DNA of 64,000 nt from CAZPBC01 sp964584775 (GCA_964584775.1 CAZPBC010000004.1:15480-79479), one strand, 5' to 3'. Counted from the stretch's first letter, positions 50,365 to 58,927 are shown. Numbers and translations are program-made. Notes: generated from the sequence alone by a model not told the origin.

Positions 50365-50772
50365 TTATCGCTTAGAGTACTGCGAGCGCTTTCTCGCTCC
50401 ACGTAGACCGTACTTTTTACGCTCTTTTCTACGAGGATCACGAGTCAGGTAACCCAATGACTTCAACTCACCTCTGCGAGCTTCTTCCTCTTGAACAAGA
50501 GCTCTAGAAAGACCTAGACGGACAGCAGTCGCTTGAGCTTCCACTCCCCCTCCCTTCACACGGATCACGATGTCGTACGAGCCGTTGCGGCCTAACTTCT
50601 CAACTGGAGCTAGGACTCTGCCTTGCTGAAGTTCCGAAGTAAAGTAGTCTTTCAACTCGCGCTGGTTCACATCCACTTTTCCCTTTCCGGGGCGGAGGCG
50701 AACAGAGGCAACAGCACTCTTTCTTCGTCCAGTAGCAACGTATTCTTCGATCGATTCTTGCTCTTTAGTCAT
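50365..50772 (-). CDS. rpsI: 30S ribosomal protein S9
   Basis: A 135-residue S9. Conserved parts: ATGRRKSAVASVRLRPGKG, NGSYDIVIRVKGGG and the basic tail KKYGLRGARKRSQYSKR that reaches the P-site tRNA. It follows rplM by 12 bases, the universal rplM-rpsI order, and is followed by a strong terminator. Confidence 0.97.
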   Translation of the reverse strand: MTKEQESIEEYVATGRRKSAVASVRLRPGKGKVDVNQRELKDYFTSELQQGRVLAPVEKLGRNGSYDIVIRVKGGGVEAQATAVRLGLSRALVQEEEARRGELKSLGYLTRDPRRKERKKYGLRGARKRSQYSKR

Positions 50773-50784
50773 TTATCTTATCCT

Positions 50785-51240
50785 TTATACCGCTACAGCG
50801 ACGGGTTTTTGTGCTTGAAGTTTGTGCTCCTCACCAACGGTAATGCGCAGGCGGGTCAGTTGCTTTTTCCCAAGACGTGTCTTAGGCATCATTCCCGCAA
50901 CAGCATGCTCGATGATTTTGGTCGGCTTTTTCTGCATCATGTCACGGTAAGGGATCTCTTTAAGGCCACCAATGTATCCGGTATACTCACGGTAGATCTT
51001 CTGAGCCTCTTTGTCCCCTGAAATCTTGATCTGATCGGCATTGATCACAAGAACTCCATCGCCACAGTCGACGTGAGGAGTGAAGTAAACCTTGTGTTTC
51101 CCTCTTAGAATCTTCGCAACTTCAGCTGCAAAACGACCTAAAGTTTTTCCTTTAGCATCTAGAATCAACCACTTAAGGTCAGACTCTTCTCTTTTGATCA
51201 TACAGCTTTTTTGAAAGCTTGCGGGTGTTTTCTTTTTCAT
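50785..51240 (-). CDS. rplM: 50S ribosomal protein L13
   Basis: A 151-residue L13. Conserved parts: WLILDAKGKTLGRFAAEVAK, LRGKHKVYFTPHVDCGD and VAGMMPKTRLGKKQLTRL. The N-terminus is extended by about 20 residues (MKKKTPASFQKSCMIKREES) relative to E. coli. First gene of the L13-S9 operon. Confidence 0.96.
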   Translation of the reverse strand: MKKKTPASFQKSCMIKREESDLKWLILDAKGKTLGRFAAEVAKILRGKHKVYFTPHVDCGDGVLVINADQIKISGDKEAQKIYREYTGYIGGLKEIPYRDMMQKKPTKIIEHAVAGMMPKTRLGKKQLTRLRITVGEEHKLQAQKPVAVAV

Positions 51241-51274
51241 TTTAATTGCTTCCCATTCGTTTTAAAGGGCACAG

Positions 51275-51302
51275 TTTACAGCCTATAGCCCATTTTTGCC
51301 AA
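51275..51302 (-). promoter_or_regulatory. Possible rplM-rpsI promoter
   Basis: On the minus strand TTGGCA (51297-51302) and TGTAAA (51275-51280) are 16 bases apart, placing the start about 28 bases before the ATG. The -35 is good and the -10 moderate. Confidence 0.4.
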
Positions 51303-51350
51303 GAGGAAAATCAAAGGGTGGCACTGATTTATAATAAACTTATTTTGAGA

Positions 51351-51379
51351 TTGATTTTGGCCGAAATAACACCTATAAT
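51351..51379 (+). promoter_or_regulatory. miaB promoter
   Basis: TTGATT (51351-51356) and a perfect TATAAT (51374-51379) with a 17-base spacer; the predicted start lies about 35 bases before the miaB ATG. It is back to back with the ribosomal operon promoter. Confidence 0.7.
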
Positions 51380-51420
51380 TTACTCCTAAAAATACGCATT
51401 TTACGAAGAAGGCTTCATCA

Positions 51421-52746
51421 ATGACCCTCACAAAGAAAAACCCTAAAACATTTTTTATTCGTACCTACGGCTGCCAAATGAATGAGCTCGACACCGAGCT
51501 CATGGTCGGAACCCTTCGTGACCGCGGAATGACCCGGACAACTGAAGAGGACGACGCAGATCTCATCATTCTGAACACGTGTTCGATCCGCGATCTAGCC
51601 GAAAGAAAAGCGATGGGAAAAATTGGCCAGCTTGGACGCTCTCCTAAGAGAAAAGCCATTATTGGGGTTACTGGATGCATGGCAAATGCGAAGAAAGAGA
51701 CCCTTTTCCGCAAACTTCCCAATGTCGACTTCGTCCTCGGAACCAGCAACCTCCACAACCTGAACGAAGTCCTGGATGAGGTGGTTTCCGGTTCAAAAGC
51801 GATCCGTACCGACAGCAGTTTTAGCTTTGAGCTCGATTACACAAAAGCCGAGCGCGATGATAAAGTGAAGGCTTATATCTCCATCATCCGCGGCTGTGAC
51901 AAATACTGCACTTACTGTGTCGTCCCCTATACCCGTGGGCCCGAGGTCTCTCGCTCTCGTGATGACATTGTCGAAGAGGTCCGCCAGCTCGCTGACAAGG
52001 GCTACAAAGAGTTCACCCTCCTCGGTCAGAATGTCAATAGTTACGGGAAAGACAAGCCAGAAGAAAAATGCTTATTCCATGACCTTCTCTACGACCTAGA
52101 CAAAATTGATGGAGTGGAACGCGTTCGCTTCATGACCAGCCATCCCGTCGATATCACTCGAGAGTTGATGGAGGCAATCCGTGACCTCAAATCGGCCTGC
52201 GAGTTCATCCACTTCCCTGTTCAGGCTGGATCCCCTCGAATCCTGCGCAAAATGCACCGGATCTACACTCTTGAACAATATATGGAAAAAGTGGAAATGT
52301 TGCGTACAATCGTCCCCAACGCCTCCCTCGGAACCGACATTATCGTCGGGTTTCCCACAGAGACGGAGGAGGACTTCCAGATGACCTACGACGTTCTCAA
52401 ACAAATTGAGTACTCCGTCGCCTTTCTCTTCACCTTCAGCCCAAGAAAAGGAACTCCTGCGATGCGCTGGAGGGATGACGTCTCCCAAGAAGAGAAGGAA
52501 CGGCGCCTTCAACTCCTCATGGAACTCCAGAGTGAGATCCATACCAAGCAGCGTACACAAATGCTTGGGGAAACAGTCGAAGTCCTCGTTGAAAACCTCA
52601 GTCCCAAAAGCCCCACACAGGTTAAAGGGCGCACACGCTGCTGGAAAAATGTGGTCTTTGATGGTTCACAAAGCGACATTGGAGAGCTTATCAACGTAAA
52701 ACTCCACAGCTTCAACCACCAGACTCTCTACGGAGAAAGAGTATAA
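51421..52746 (+). CDS. miaB: tRNA-2-methylthio-N6-dimethylallyladenosine synthase
   Basis: Radical SAM methylthiotransferase completing ms2i6A37 on tRNA after MiaA. The N-terminal UPF0004 domain has cluster cysteines in YGCQMNELD, LNTCSIRDLAE and VTGCMAN; the radical SAM motif is CDKYCTYCVVPYTRG; a TRAM domain ends the protein (EVLVENLS...VKGRTRCWKNVVF). At 441 residues it is full length. A good promoter precedes it, and the PARP-like gene starts two bases after its stop. Confidence 0.95.
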   Translation: MTLTKKNPKTFFIRTYGCQMNELDTELMVGTLRDRGMTRTTEEDDADLIILNTCSIRDLAERKAMGKIGQLGRSPKRKAIIGVTGCMANAKKETLFRKLPNVDFVLGTSNLHNLNEVLDEVVSGSKAIRTDSSFSFELDYTKAERDDKVKAYISIIRGCDKYCTYCVVPYTRGPEVSRSRDDIVEEVRQLADKGYKEFTLLGQNVNSYGKDKPEEKCLFHDLLYDLDKIDGVERVRFMTSHPVDITRELMEAIRDLKSACEFIHFPVQAGSPRILRKMHRIYTLEQYMEKVEMLRTIVPNASLGTDIIVGFPTETEEDFQMTYDVLKQIEYSVAFLFTFSPRKGTPAMRWRDDVSQEEKERRLQLLMELQSEIHTKQRTQMLGETVEVLVENLSPKSPTQVKGRTRCWKNVVFDGSQSDIGELINVKLHSFNHQTLYGERV

Positions 52747-52748
52747 GC

Positions 52749-53477
52749 ATGCTGGGACTCAACCTCATTGATAATGGACTCTCCAACTTCTTCGCTCTAG
52801 AGACCCTTCGCCATGGAACGAACCCAATTAACGCTGTCTCTATTCATTTCACCGGCGGCAACCCTGCTTACGGAGGAACGAGCACAGGTTCCGGTTCAAC
52901 GGAAGACACCCCTGGGTACTTCTTTCTAACGAAAGATAGTGAAATGCCTCATCTTTTTAATACTGTGAACAGTCTGTCAAGATTTTACGCTAAAATTCCA
53001 AGTTGTGCTAGCCGTGCGATCAGCAGGAGATTGTTTCCAAAGTTTTTTTGCGGCCTTAGCTCATATAACTGGGCCAAGCAAACCATCGGAGATCCAGATC
53101 AACCTCATCACCCCCTTCTTTCCGTCGTACAAAGAATTTTGTGTTTTTCACTCTCGATTTTAGGAGTCCTCATCACACCGACTCTAAAGTTCCGTTTCAA
53201 AAAAATCGAGCCACACCTAGAAGAAGATCCGATGACTGAACAGTGGGCTTACAAAACAGCCCAAAAGGTCGAGTGGTGGAGAATTGGTACACTCGGTACT
53301 CTTGTCACAGGCCTCAACTTAAACTGGGTTCAGAGAGCTAAAGAGAATCCTGCGAAAGTTCTCACAGGAATCATCCAACTGGCTATAGGCGCCGCTCTCT
53401 TGGTCACAGCTCTAAGCTTGGCCGCCACTCAAGCCCACTTGATTGCGATGCTTGCCCTGGAAATGGTGCTAGCATAG
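52749..53477 (+). CDS. Membrane protein with PARP-like ADP-ribosyltransferase N-terminus
   Basis: A 242-residue protein of no assigned family. The first ~65 residues read LRHGTNPINAVSIHFTGG ... TPGYFFLTKD, which parallels the PARP-type ART core LWHGTxxxNxxxIxxxG ... GKGIYFad: His22 and Tyr57 would be the NAD-binding H and Y. The third catalytic residue (Glu in PARPs) is not certain; EPHLEED at about 155 is one candidate. Two hydrophobic regions follow (about 124-142 and 205-240). It begins two bases after miaB, so it may be read through. Its final bases are duplicated at 55447-55464. ADP-ribosyl transfer is inference. Confidence 0.6.
   Translation: MLGLNLIDNGLSNFFALETLRHGTNPINAVSIHFTGGNPAYGGTSTGSGSTEDTPGYFFLTKDSEMPHLFNTVNSLSRFYAKIPSCASRAISRRLFPKFFCGLSSYNWAKQTIGDPDQPHHPLLSVVQRILCFSLSILGVLITPTLKFRFKKIEPHLEEDPMTEQWAYKTAQKVEWWRIGTLGTLVTGLNLNWVQRAKENPAKVLTGIIQLAIGAALLVTALSLAATQAHLIAMLALEMVLA
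53453..53470. repeat. Short duplication, copy 1 (3' end of the PARP-like gene)
   Basis: TGCCCTGGAAATGGTGCT, exact over 18 bases with copy 2 at 55447-55464; similarity continues for about ten bases (AGCATAGAA versus GGCATAAGAA). Confidence 0.8.
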
Positions 53478-53561
53478 AAGTGCCGCGGGGTCTTAAACGC
53501 CAAGAACTTTCACAACTGAGCAATCGTCTTTGGAAACATAACCTATAGCCTTACTAAGTCA

Positions 53562-53591
53562 TTGACAGGGTAAGAGTTTCCTTGATATGCT
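53562..53591 (+). promoter_or_regulatory. Probable promoter of the repeat-unit protein gene
   Basis: Perfect TTGACA (53562-53567) and TATGCT (53586-53591), 18 bases apart, with TGA directly before the -10 (extended -10). The leader to the ATG at 53751 would be about 150 bases, in which no other gene was found. Confidence 0.5.
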
Positions 53592-53750
53592 TCCCCCAAA
53601 TTAATTGTAGATCTTCTATATCACTTTTTTCAGGCTCTACTATAAACCAATGGTGCGCCAACGAAATAGAGAAACATTTTGTCTACCTACCGTTTAGTGC
53701 ATGGAAATATTTCTCTAATTTTTAGCGCAGATTAATTTAGGAGATAGTGC

Positions 53751-55397
53751 ATGTTTATCCCTTGCCCATATAGATGCCCTTATCAACACCCTGTCCCATT
53801 ACGCGAGCCGGTGTATTCCCCCCCTACGTCGGGATTTGATATGCCCATAAGCCTTCCTCCAGGTCGTACTCCCATTTCGTGGGCAATAGAACAGTACGAC
53901 ATGAAGTTCCAACGAAGTATTGCAAATGTCCACGCCAATTGGAGAGAAGTTGAAAGAGTTAATCAATTATGTTTGGAGTGGCAAGAAGAGCAAAAGGTAC
54001 TCAAGGCGAAAGCAGATGCGGAACTTGCAGAAAAGCGTCGGCAAGTAGAAAAAAGGCAACAGGAGGAAAGACAGGCTGAGTTAGACCGACAGTATGAAAG
54101 AGACAAAGCTCTTCGCGCAGATCCAAATTTTTCAGTTGTCACTAAAAGGTATGCAGAAACAGTACTGCTTGAAAGATTTGTTCGGCAGTTAATCCAAGCG
54201 TCTCTTTATGGCCCTGAAAAAGAGGTAATGACTTTTACTACTAAAAGCCAACTCTACTGGGAGGGAAGAGAGCTCATTTATGATCAGTCTAGTAGGGATC
54301 GAATGGACGTCACTAGCCAATGCATCCAAGAGCTTGCTAGGACACTATCTTCGACGTACACTCCCTACTTTCAAGAGATAAAGGTTTCACGCGAGTCTTT
54401 AGTGATCAAGGCGAGTGCACTTCCTAATCTAAGGCAACTTAGTGAACAAATGAACTCCTGGGAAACATTCACTCCAGATGTTCATCGCTCTTTACAAAGA
54501 GAAATGAATGTCGGATTAAGGGAAATAGGATATATCAAACAAAGAGTCGTCGCTAGGGTACTAAGAAAACTAGAAACCACAGCTCGCAAACAACCCACTC
54601 AGAACTCTGTTAGTGTCACGCTCCACCCTGACTGGGAAACTAAATACATCCATGCCTTACGATCTGCTCAGTTTAGTTTAGCCCAAGAGCCTCACTATAT
54701 ACAAACTACATTTAAGGGCTCATCTCTAACTGTTCGAATGCCTACGTCTTACACCTATCCAGGTTCGACTCACGATGCAATATTCAAAATCCGGAACCGT
54801 AAAAACGAGGCAAAAAAAGCGAAGCTTGAAAAAAAACAAGCCGAAGATGAGTTGAGACAAGACCAAAAAGCAAGAGCAACTGCATCTGATTTTTTCAAAG
54901 CACAACGGGACGAACCGAGCTTTAAACCATTTAAAAAAACCTATTGGATATCTGCAGTTCCCTTTAGATCAGAAGACTCAAGAGAAGTGGCTATGAGGGT
55001 CACAAAAATCCTTCGGCAAGAACCCTATTCCATTCGATGTTATGCCAGGAGCGGCAAGGGTTGCGTCACTATAAAAAGACCTCGACAAGATGATGAAATC
55101 CCAAGCTCCTTGACCCCTAAACAGGGAGAAAGAGTAGAAAGAAAAGCAAGACGAATCGTAAGCCAGTTTGTAAAAGCACAAAAGACAGTCCCTGAAGAAA
55201 AACTATTTTTCCAGAGATATTCTGCGGCAAAATGCACATGGGTTCGAAATGATAGCCCTCTTGTTGCCTTACGAGTGAATACGATGCTTAGAGATCAACA
55301 TCGACTCGATGTCAAAACTCAAAGCGATGGTGGCTATGTTACAATTGAGAGAAGAGCAAAAACGAATAAATATTTCACGCGGCTTAGTTTGAGCTAG
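53751..55397 (+). CDS. Hypothetical protein built of ~70-residue repeats
   Basis: A 548-residue protein that I do not recognise. The N-terminus is Pro/Cys-rich (MFIPCPYRCPYQHPVPL), then a charged coiled coil (about 80-125, KADAELAEKRRQVEKRQQEE). After it come what look like four units of about 65-85 residues ending at about 222, 332, 443 and 535. Units 3 and 4 are clearest: FFKAQ / FVKAQ at the start, EDSREVAMRVTKILR / NDSPLVALRVNTMLR in the middle and GKGCVTIKRP / GGYVTIERR at the end. Units 1 and 2 share the spacing and endings (SLVIKAS, SLTVRMP). GGAG lies seven bases before the ATG. Codon use is more A/T-rich than in the neighbours. No membrane helix; function unknown. Confidence 0.75.
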   Translation: MFIPCPYRCPYQHPVPLREPVYSPPTSGFDMPISLPPGRTPISWAIEQYDMKFQRSIANVHANWREVERVNQLCLEWQEEQKVLKAKADAELAEKRRQVEKRQQEERQAELDRQYERDKALRADPNFSVVTKRYAETVLLERFVRQLIQASLYGPEKEVMTFTTKSQLYWEGRELIYDQSSRDRMDVTSQCIQELARTLSSTYTPYFQEIKVSRESLVIKASALPNLRQLSEQMNSWETFTPDVHRSLQREMNVGLREIGYIKQRVVARVLRKLETTARKQPTQNSVSVTLHPDWETKYIHALRSAQFSLAQEPHYIQTTFKGSSLTVRMPTSYTYPGSTHDAIFKIRNRKNEAKKAKLEKKQAEDELRQDQKARATASDFFKAQRDEPSFKPFKKTYWISAVPFRSEDSREVAMRVTKILRQEPYSIRCYARSGKGCVTIKRPRQDDEIPSSLTPKQGERVERKARRIVSQFVKAQKTVPEEKLFFQRYSAAKCTWVRNDSPLVALRVNTMLRDQHRLDVKTQSDGGYVTIERRAKTNKYFTRLSLS

Positions 55398-55442
55398 TTC
55401 CTGCTTCAGAAAAAGCTTCCTTATAAGCCTCAATTATTCAGG

Positions 55443-55598
55443 TTACTGCCCTGGAAATGGTGCTGGCATAAGAAACGCCACTCGTTCATGAGGCTTCTCT
55501 TCTTTGGACTCCTCATGAGCGAGGAAGCTGAAGGCAAAGAAGGTCGAAGAGACAATCAAAAAGGTATAAGAAAATTTATATAAATTGATTTCTGTCAT
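55443..55598 (-). CDS. Candidate small secreted peptide (51 aa)
   Basis: A 51-residue frame: MTEINLYKFSYTFLIVSSTF followed by FAFSFLAHEESKEEKP, ending in MPAPFPGQ. The first 27 residues resemble a signal peptide or anchor. GAGG lies close (four bases) to the ATG. The C-terminal eight codons are antisense to the duplicated 18-bp segment, and an inverted repeat lies inside it, so the frame could be chance in a decayed region. No homologue recognised. Confidence 0.35.
   Translation of the reverse strand: MTEINLYKFSYTFLIVSSTFFAFSFLAHEESKEEKPHERVAFLMPAPFPGQ
55447..55464. repeat. Short duplication, copy 2
   Basis: Exact 18-base copy of the 3' end of the PARP-like gene (53453-53470). It stands alone here without the rest of that gene and flanks the 548-residue gene on its far side. 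Confidence 0.8.
55481..55523. repeat. Inverted repeat after the island
   Basis: CTCGTTCATGAG (55481-55492) and CTCATGAGCGAG (55512-55523) pair over 12 positions with one mismatch around a 19-base loop. No T-run follows on either strand, so a terminator is not supported. The remaining bases to 55680 show nothing further. Confidence 0.5.
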
Positions 55599-55680
55599 AA
55601 AACCTCATCATTTCAAGAGGGATTATACACGGATTTTTGCAGAAATTCAAGAAGAGCCCAAACCCCTTAAAAAGAGCGAC

Positions 55681-56472
55681 TTAACCCCACTGTCGATAGG
55701 ATCCTGTTTTGAGGCTGTAGATCGAGAAAAGATAGGAAAGAGCCCAGGCCACAAAAGTGATGACGAAAGAGAGCATCAGTGGTCCATCCCCTATCCCTAA
55801 AAGACCGTAGCGGACTCCTGAAACGATATAGAGAAAAGGGTTAAGCTCCGAGACGTTTCTCCAAAATGGAGGGAGTTGATCGAGGGAGAAAAAGATCCCC
55901 CCTAAGTAGATCAAGGGAAGTAAGATGAACGTGTTTATGGCACTCACCTGCTCGTAGTTGGTGGCGATCATCGAAAGACCTAACCCTAGATGAGCAAAGG
56001 CAAGCGAACCCATAAAGAGAAAAAAGAGAAAGAGAAAAGGGTGCTCGGGAATTAACCACACACCTTCTGTGTAATAGTAAAAGAGAAATCCTACAAAAAA
56101 CGTGATTCCTCCCACAATGAAAGCTCGTACCGTCGAAGCAAGTCCACTAGCCCAGCTCATCTGAATGGCGCTGATCGGAACAATCCGGTAGTCTTCCAAC
56201 TCATTACAGAACTTCGCAACCACGATGAGGCCCGAGCTATTATCGAAGGCACTTTTAAGAGCCCCCATGGTGACCAGTCCAGGAATCAGAAAGGCAAAGT
56301 AGGTCACGCCATCGACGTTTTGGATCTGTTTTCCTAGGCTGACTCCAAAAATTAGAAAGTAAAGAAGAGAGCTGACGAGAGGCGCTGCGATCGTCTCATA
56401 GATAACACGAAGTGTGCGGTGAATTTCCCTCTTAAAGAGAGTCCAAAAAGGGCTCCAAGCGAGTGTGCTCAT
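55681..56472 (-). CDS. ABC-2 type exporter, permease subunit
   Basis: A 263-residue six-helix permease of the ABC-2 family (YadH/DrrB/NodJ-like). The N-terminus FWTLFKREIHRTLRVIYETIAAPLVSSLLYFLIFG and the late PLIYLGGIFFSLDQLPPFWR (ABC-2 signature) are typical. The substrate is unknown. It overlaps the ATP-binding gene by four bases, so both subunits are made together. Confidence 0.88.
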   Translation of the reverse strand: MSTLAWSPFWTLFKREIHRTLRVIYETIAAPLVSSLLYFLIFGVSLGKQIQNVDGVTYFAFLIPGLVTMGALKSAFDNSSGLIVVAKFCNELEDYRIVPISAIQMSWASGLASTVRAFIVGGITFFVGFLFYYYTEGVWLIPEHPFLFLFFLFMGSLAFAHLGLGLSMIATNYEQVSAINTFILLPLIYLGGIFFSLDQLPPFWRNVSELNPFLYIVSGVRYGLLGIGDGPLMLSFVITFVAWALSYLFSIYSLKTGSYRQWG

Positions 56473-57368
56473 TCTCCATCCTCCAAAACGTGTTGAAGTG
56501 CATGTTCGAGTTTTCCTTCGCGGATGATTAGGTCTTGGATTCCGTGCATCTCTAAGGGAAGCTCTGAAATGAGCTCACCAATGCTTCTTGATGCAGAAAA
56601 GCGGAAGACCATTTTATGTCCTGACTGTTCCACAAGATAGGGGTGTGTTAAGTGTGGGAGCGGCTCTTTCAACGTCATCACCACCTCTCTCTCTGTCAAC
56701 TTCTTGATGATCTCTTGTGGCTCACCTGTCAGCTTAATCTTCCCTTTATTGATCACAAGCACCCGATCACAAAGAGCTTCAGCTTCTTCAAGATAGTGGG
56801 TCGTCAGTAGGACAGAAACTCCACTGTCACGGAGTGTTTGGACAAAATCCCAAAGACTGGTACGCAACTCCACATCCACTCCTGCGGTCGGCTCATCGAG
56901 AAGAAGGAGTTTAGGCTTGTGTACGAGGGCTTTTGCGATCAAGAAACGGCGCTTCATTCCCCCGCTGAGCTGTTTGAGCTTCTTATGACGTTGAGGAAGG
57001 AGTGCGAGTCGATCTAAAAGATAGTGAATATGATCGTGATCCGAGGCAACGCCGTAGTATCCCGCTTGAAAGTAGAGAAGCTCTTCAATGGTAAAATAGG
57101 GGTGGTGGACGGCCTCTTGAGGAACGCACCCAGTCATCACCTTAGCGGCACGTGCGTTCTTCTGCACATCATGGCCAAAAACCTCCACAGTTCCCGAAGT
57201 AGGAGCTTCAACTGTCACGATTGTTGAGATCAAGGAGGTCTTCCCCGCCCCATTCGGACCGAGAAGACCTACAACTTCACCGGGTTGGATCTCAAAAGAG
57301 ACATCGTTGACCGCCCATAGGTCTCCGTAGTTCTTTTTGAGATTCTGAATTTTTAGTGGGAGCTTCAT
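56469..57368 (-). CDS. ABC transporter ATP-binding protein
   Basis: A 299-residue ATPase of the DrrA/YadG type. Walker A GPNGAGKTS, signature LSGGMKRR, Walker B LLLLDEPTAG, and the switch His in LLTTHY are intact. About 80 C-terminal residues beyond the nucleotide-binding domain are typical of exporters paired with ABC-2 permeases. First gene of a two-gene operon with the permease; the membrane protein gene upstream ends 21 bases before. Confidence 0.92.
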   Translation of the reverse strand: MKLPLKIQNLKKNYGDLWAVNDVSFEIQPGEVVGLLGPNGAGKTSLISTIVTVEAPTSGTVEVFGHDVQKNARAAKVMTGCVPQEAVHHPYFTIEELLYFQAGYYGVASDHDHIHYLLDRLALLPQRHKKLKQLSGGMKRRFLIAKALVHKPKLLLLDEPTAGVDVELRTSLWDFVQTLRDSGVSVLLTTHYLEEAEALCDRVLVINKGKIKLTGEPQEIIKKLTEREVVMTLKEPLPHLTHPYLVEQSGHKMVFRFSASRSIGELISELPLEMHGIQDLIIREGKLEHALQHVLEDGE

Positions 57369-57389
57369 AGCCCCCTATCATCGCATAAT

Positions 57390-58082
57390 CTACTCTACAC
57401 GGGCAAGCTTTTTATACATGTAGACCTGTGCAATGACCGTCATTGGTAAGGTATAGAGAAGACCCACTCCCAGTATAAGGACACCTATAAAATTCACAAA
57501 CTGGACCGCTGTCATGAGCATGTATACGTCCCACTTCGATCCATGGGTGTGCTCTTTACTTTTCTTGAGCGCTTCTACAGGACCAGATCCTTTATCCACA
57601 ATAAAGTAGGGATAGAGAGCGAACATAGCTGCAAAAACCACGGATGGAATGAATAGCAAAATCATTCCGTAGAGCAGCCAGGGATAGGCTTCTAACCAAG
57701 CAGAAAACGCCCATCCTAAGACAAAATAGATGTAGGGTCCTATTAGAAGCAGTAGCGCATAGAGCACTGTTGCAACAACCATCGGGATCCACATTCCAAC
57801 ATTTTGGAATAGATCCGCAAATGTCGGTTTCTCCCCTCTAGAAACGTGGAGTGCCGATTTGACCAGCCCGATATACACGAGCAGAGCCAGGACATAGCTC
57901 ACCCCAGTGAGCACCAAAAACAAGGTTTGGCCGATCTCAGGAAAAATAGCCTGCAAAATTAGAGGGCTAAATGCCACAAGATAGCCAACCAAAATAAAGA
58001 TCACGAAAAAGAAGGAATGCTTTTTCATGGTGTGCCAGCCGTGCTTCAGCTGGTTTCCAACAGAAAATCCTTTAGTTTCCAT
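57390..58082 (-). CDS. Polytopic membrane protein
   Basis: A 230-residue protein with about five to six membrane helices. The segment KGSGPVEALKKSKEHTHGSKW resembles the AlkkSxxlTkGnkW signature of DUF975/YciC-like integral membrane proteins, which have no known function. GGAG lies seven bases before the ATG. It lies upstream of the ABC exporter genes on the same strand and may be co-transcribed. Confidence 0.7.
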   Translation of the reverse strand: METKGFSVGNQLKHGWHTMKKHSFFFVIFILVGYLVAFSPLILQAIFPEIGQTLFLVLTGVSYVLALLVYIGLVKSALHVSRGEKPTFADLFQNVGMWIPMVVATVLYALLLLIGPYIYFVLGWAFSAWLEAYPWLLYGMILLFIPSVVFAAMFALYPYFIVDKGSGPVEALKKSKEHTHGSKWDVYMLMTAVQFVNFIGVLILGVGLLYTLPMTVIAQVYMYKKLARVE

Positions 58083-58178
58083 CTCTTATCTCCTTTTAGA
58101 AACGGTGATGAATGTGACTTAGAGAAATCTTTGAGAATCTTTTACCACATTTAGTCAAAAAAAGATCAAATATTTTCC

Positions 58179-58207
58179 TTGTGACATTAATCAAGGTTCC
58201 CTTTAAT
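58179..58207 (+). promoter_or_regulatory. Promoter of the SIMPL-domain gene
   Basis: TTGTGA (58179-58184) and TTTAAT (58202-58207) with a 17-base spacer; the start would be about 15 bases before the ATG at 58229, leaving room for its GGAGG. Confidence 0.6.
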
Positions 58208-58228
58208 ACGGTTTTTTGGAGGTTTATC

Positions 58229-58927
58229 ATGTACAAATCATTCTTTCTACTTTTTACTTTTTTGGCAGTCCAAAGTGTCTCAGCACAGCCTCCAGAACCC
58301 CCTGAAATCCAAGTGACAGGTAGGTATGAGGCCTCTTTTCCAGCCGATACTGCCTCTCTTACACTCGGTGTGATCACGGAGAATGCTTCCGCTTCTGAAG
58401 CTCTCCTAGAAAGCAATCAAAAGCTCAACTCCATCCTCACACAACTTGAAAAAATCGGATTCACAAAGCAGGACGTTCAAACAGCTCAGTTTCAAATGCA
58501 ACCCGTCCTTTCTGAACCTCCTAAGCCTCGTCCTAAAAATTTCGCTCCTCAAGTGGTCGCTTACCGGCTCACCCATCTACTCACCGTGCGTGTTGACCCT
58601 GTCACTCGCGTCGGTGAAGCGATTGATGCAGCGACTTCTGCTGGGGCAAATCAGGTCCAGGACATCACTTTTCAAATCGACAACCCCGAAGAAAAACGTC
58701 TAAAAGCGATCAGCGAAGCCACTAAAAACGCGTATGCCCAAGCTACGGCTTTAGCTTCTGCAGCTGGCTTCCGGGTCGGTAGAGTACTGAATGCTCGTGT
58801 GGATCAAATGGCTGTTCCTTACCGAGCTCAACGACTCACGACCGCTTTCAAAAGTGACACTCCCATTGCTCCTAGTGATGTGGAGGTGTCAGCAAACGTT
58901 CAAATCACTTACGAAATCGCACCTTAA
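58229..58927 (+). CDS. SIMPL-domain (DUF541) secreted protein
   Basis: A 232-residue exported protein. The signal peptide MYKSFFLLFTFLAVQSVSA is cut before QPPEP. The mature part is a SIMPL domain: IQVTGRYEASFPADTASLTLGV, then coiled-coil-like EALLESNQKLNSILTQLEKIGF, then the IQITYEI-type end (VQITYEIAP). Members occur in the periplasm or outer membrane and are linked to stress resistance, without a defined mechanism. The ATG at 58229 is preceded by GGAGG at six bases; the earlier GTG-side frame lacks a site. Its stop overlaps the Ppx-like gene's stop by four bases. Confidence 0.85.
   Translation: MYKSFFLLFTFLAVQSVSAQPPEPPEIQVTGRYEASFPADTASLTLGVITENASASEALLESNQKLNSILTQLEKIGFTKQDVQTAQFQMQPVLSEPPKPRPKNFAPQVVAYRLTHLLTVRVDPVTRVGEAIDAATSAGANQVQDITFQIDNPEEKRLKAISEATKNAYAQATALASAAGFRVGRVLNARVDQMAVPYRAQRLTTAFKSDTPIAPSDVEVSANVQITYEIAP

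Noticed and set aside
55481..55523. Intrinsic terminator
   Set aside because: The inverted repeat has a 19-base loop and no following T-run on either strand.
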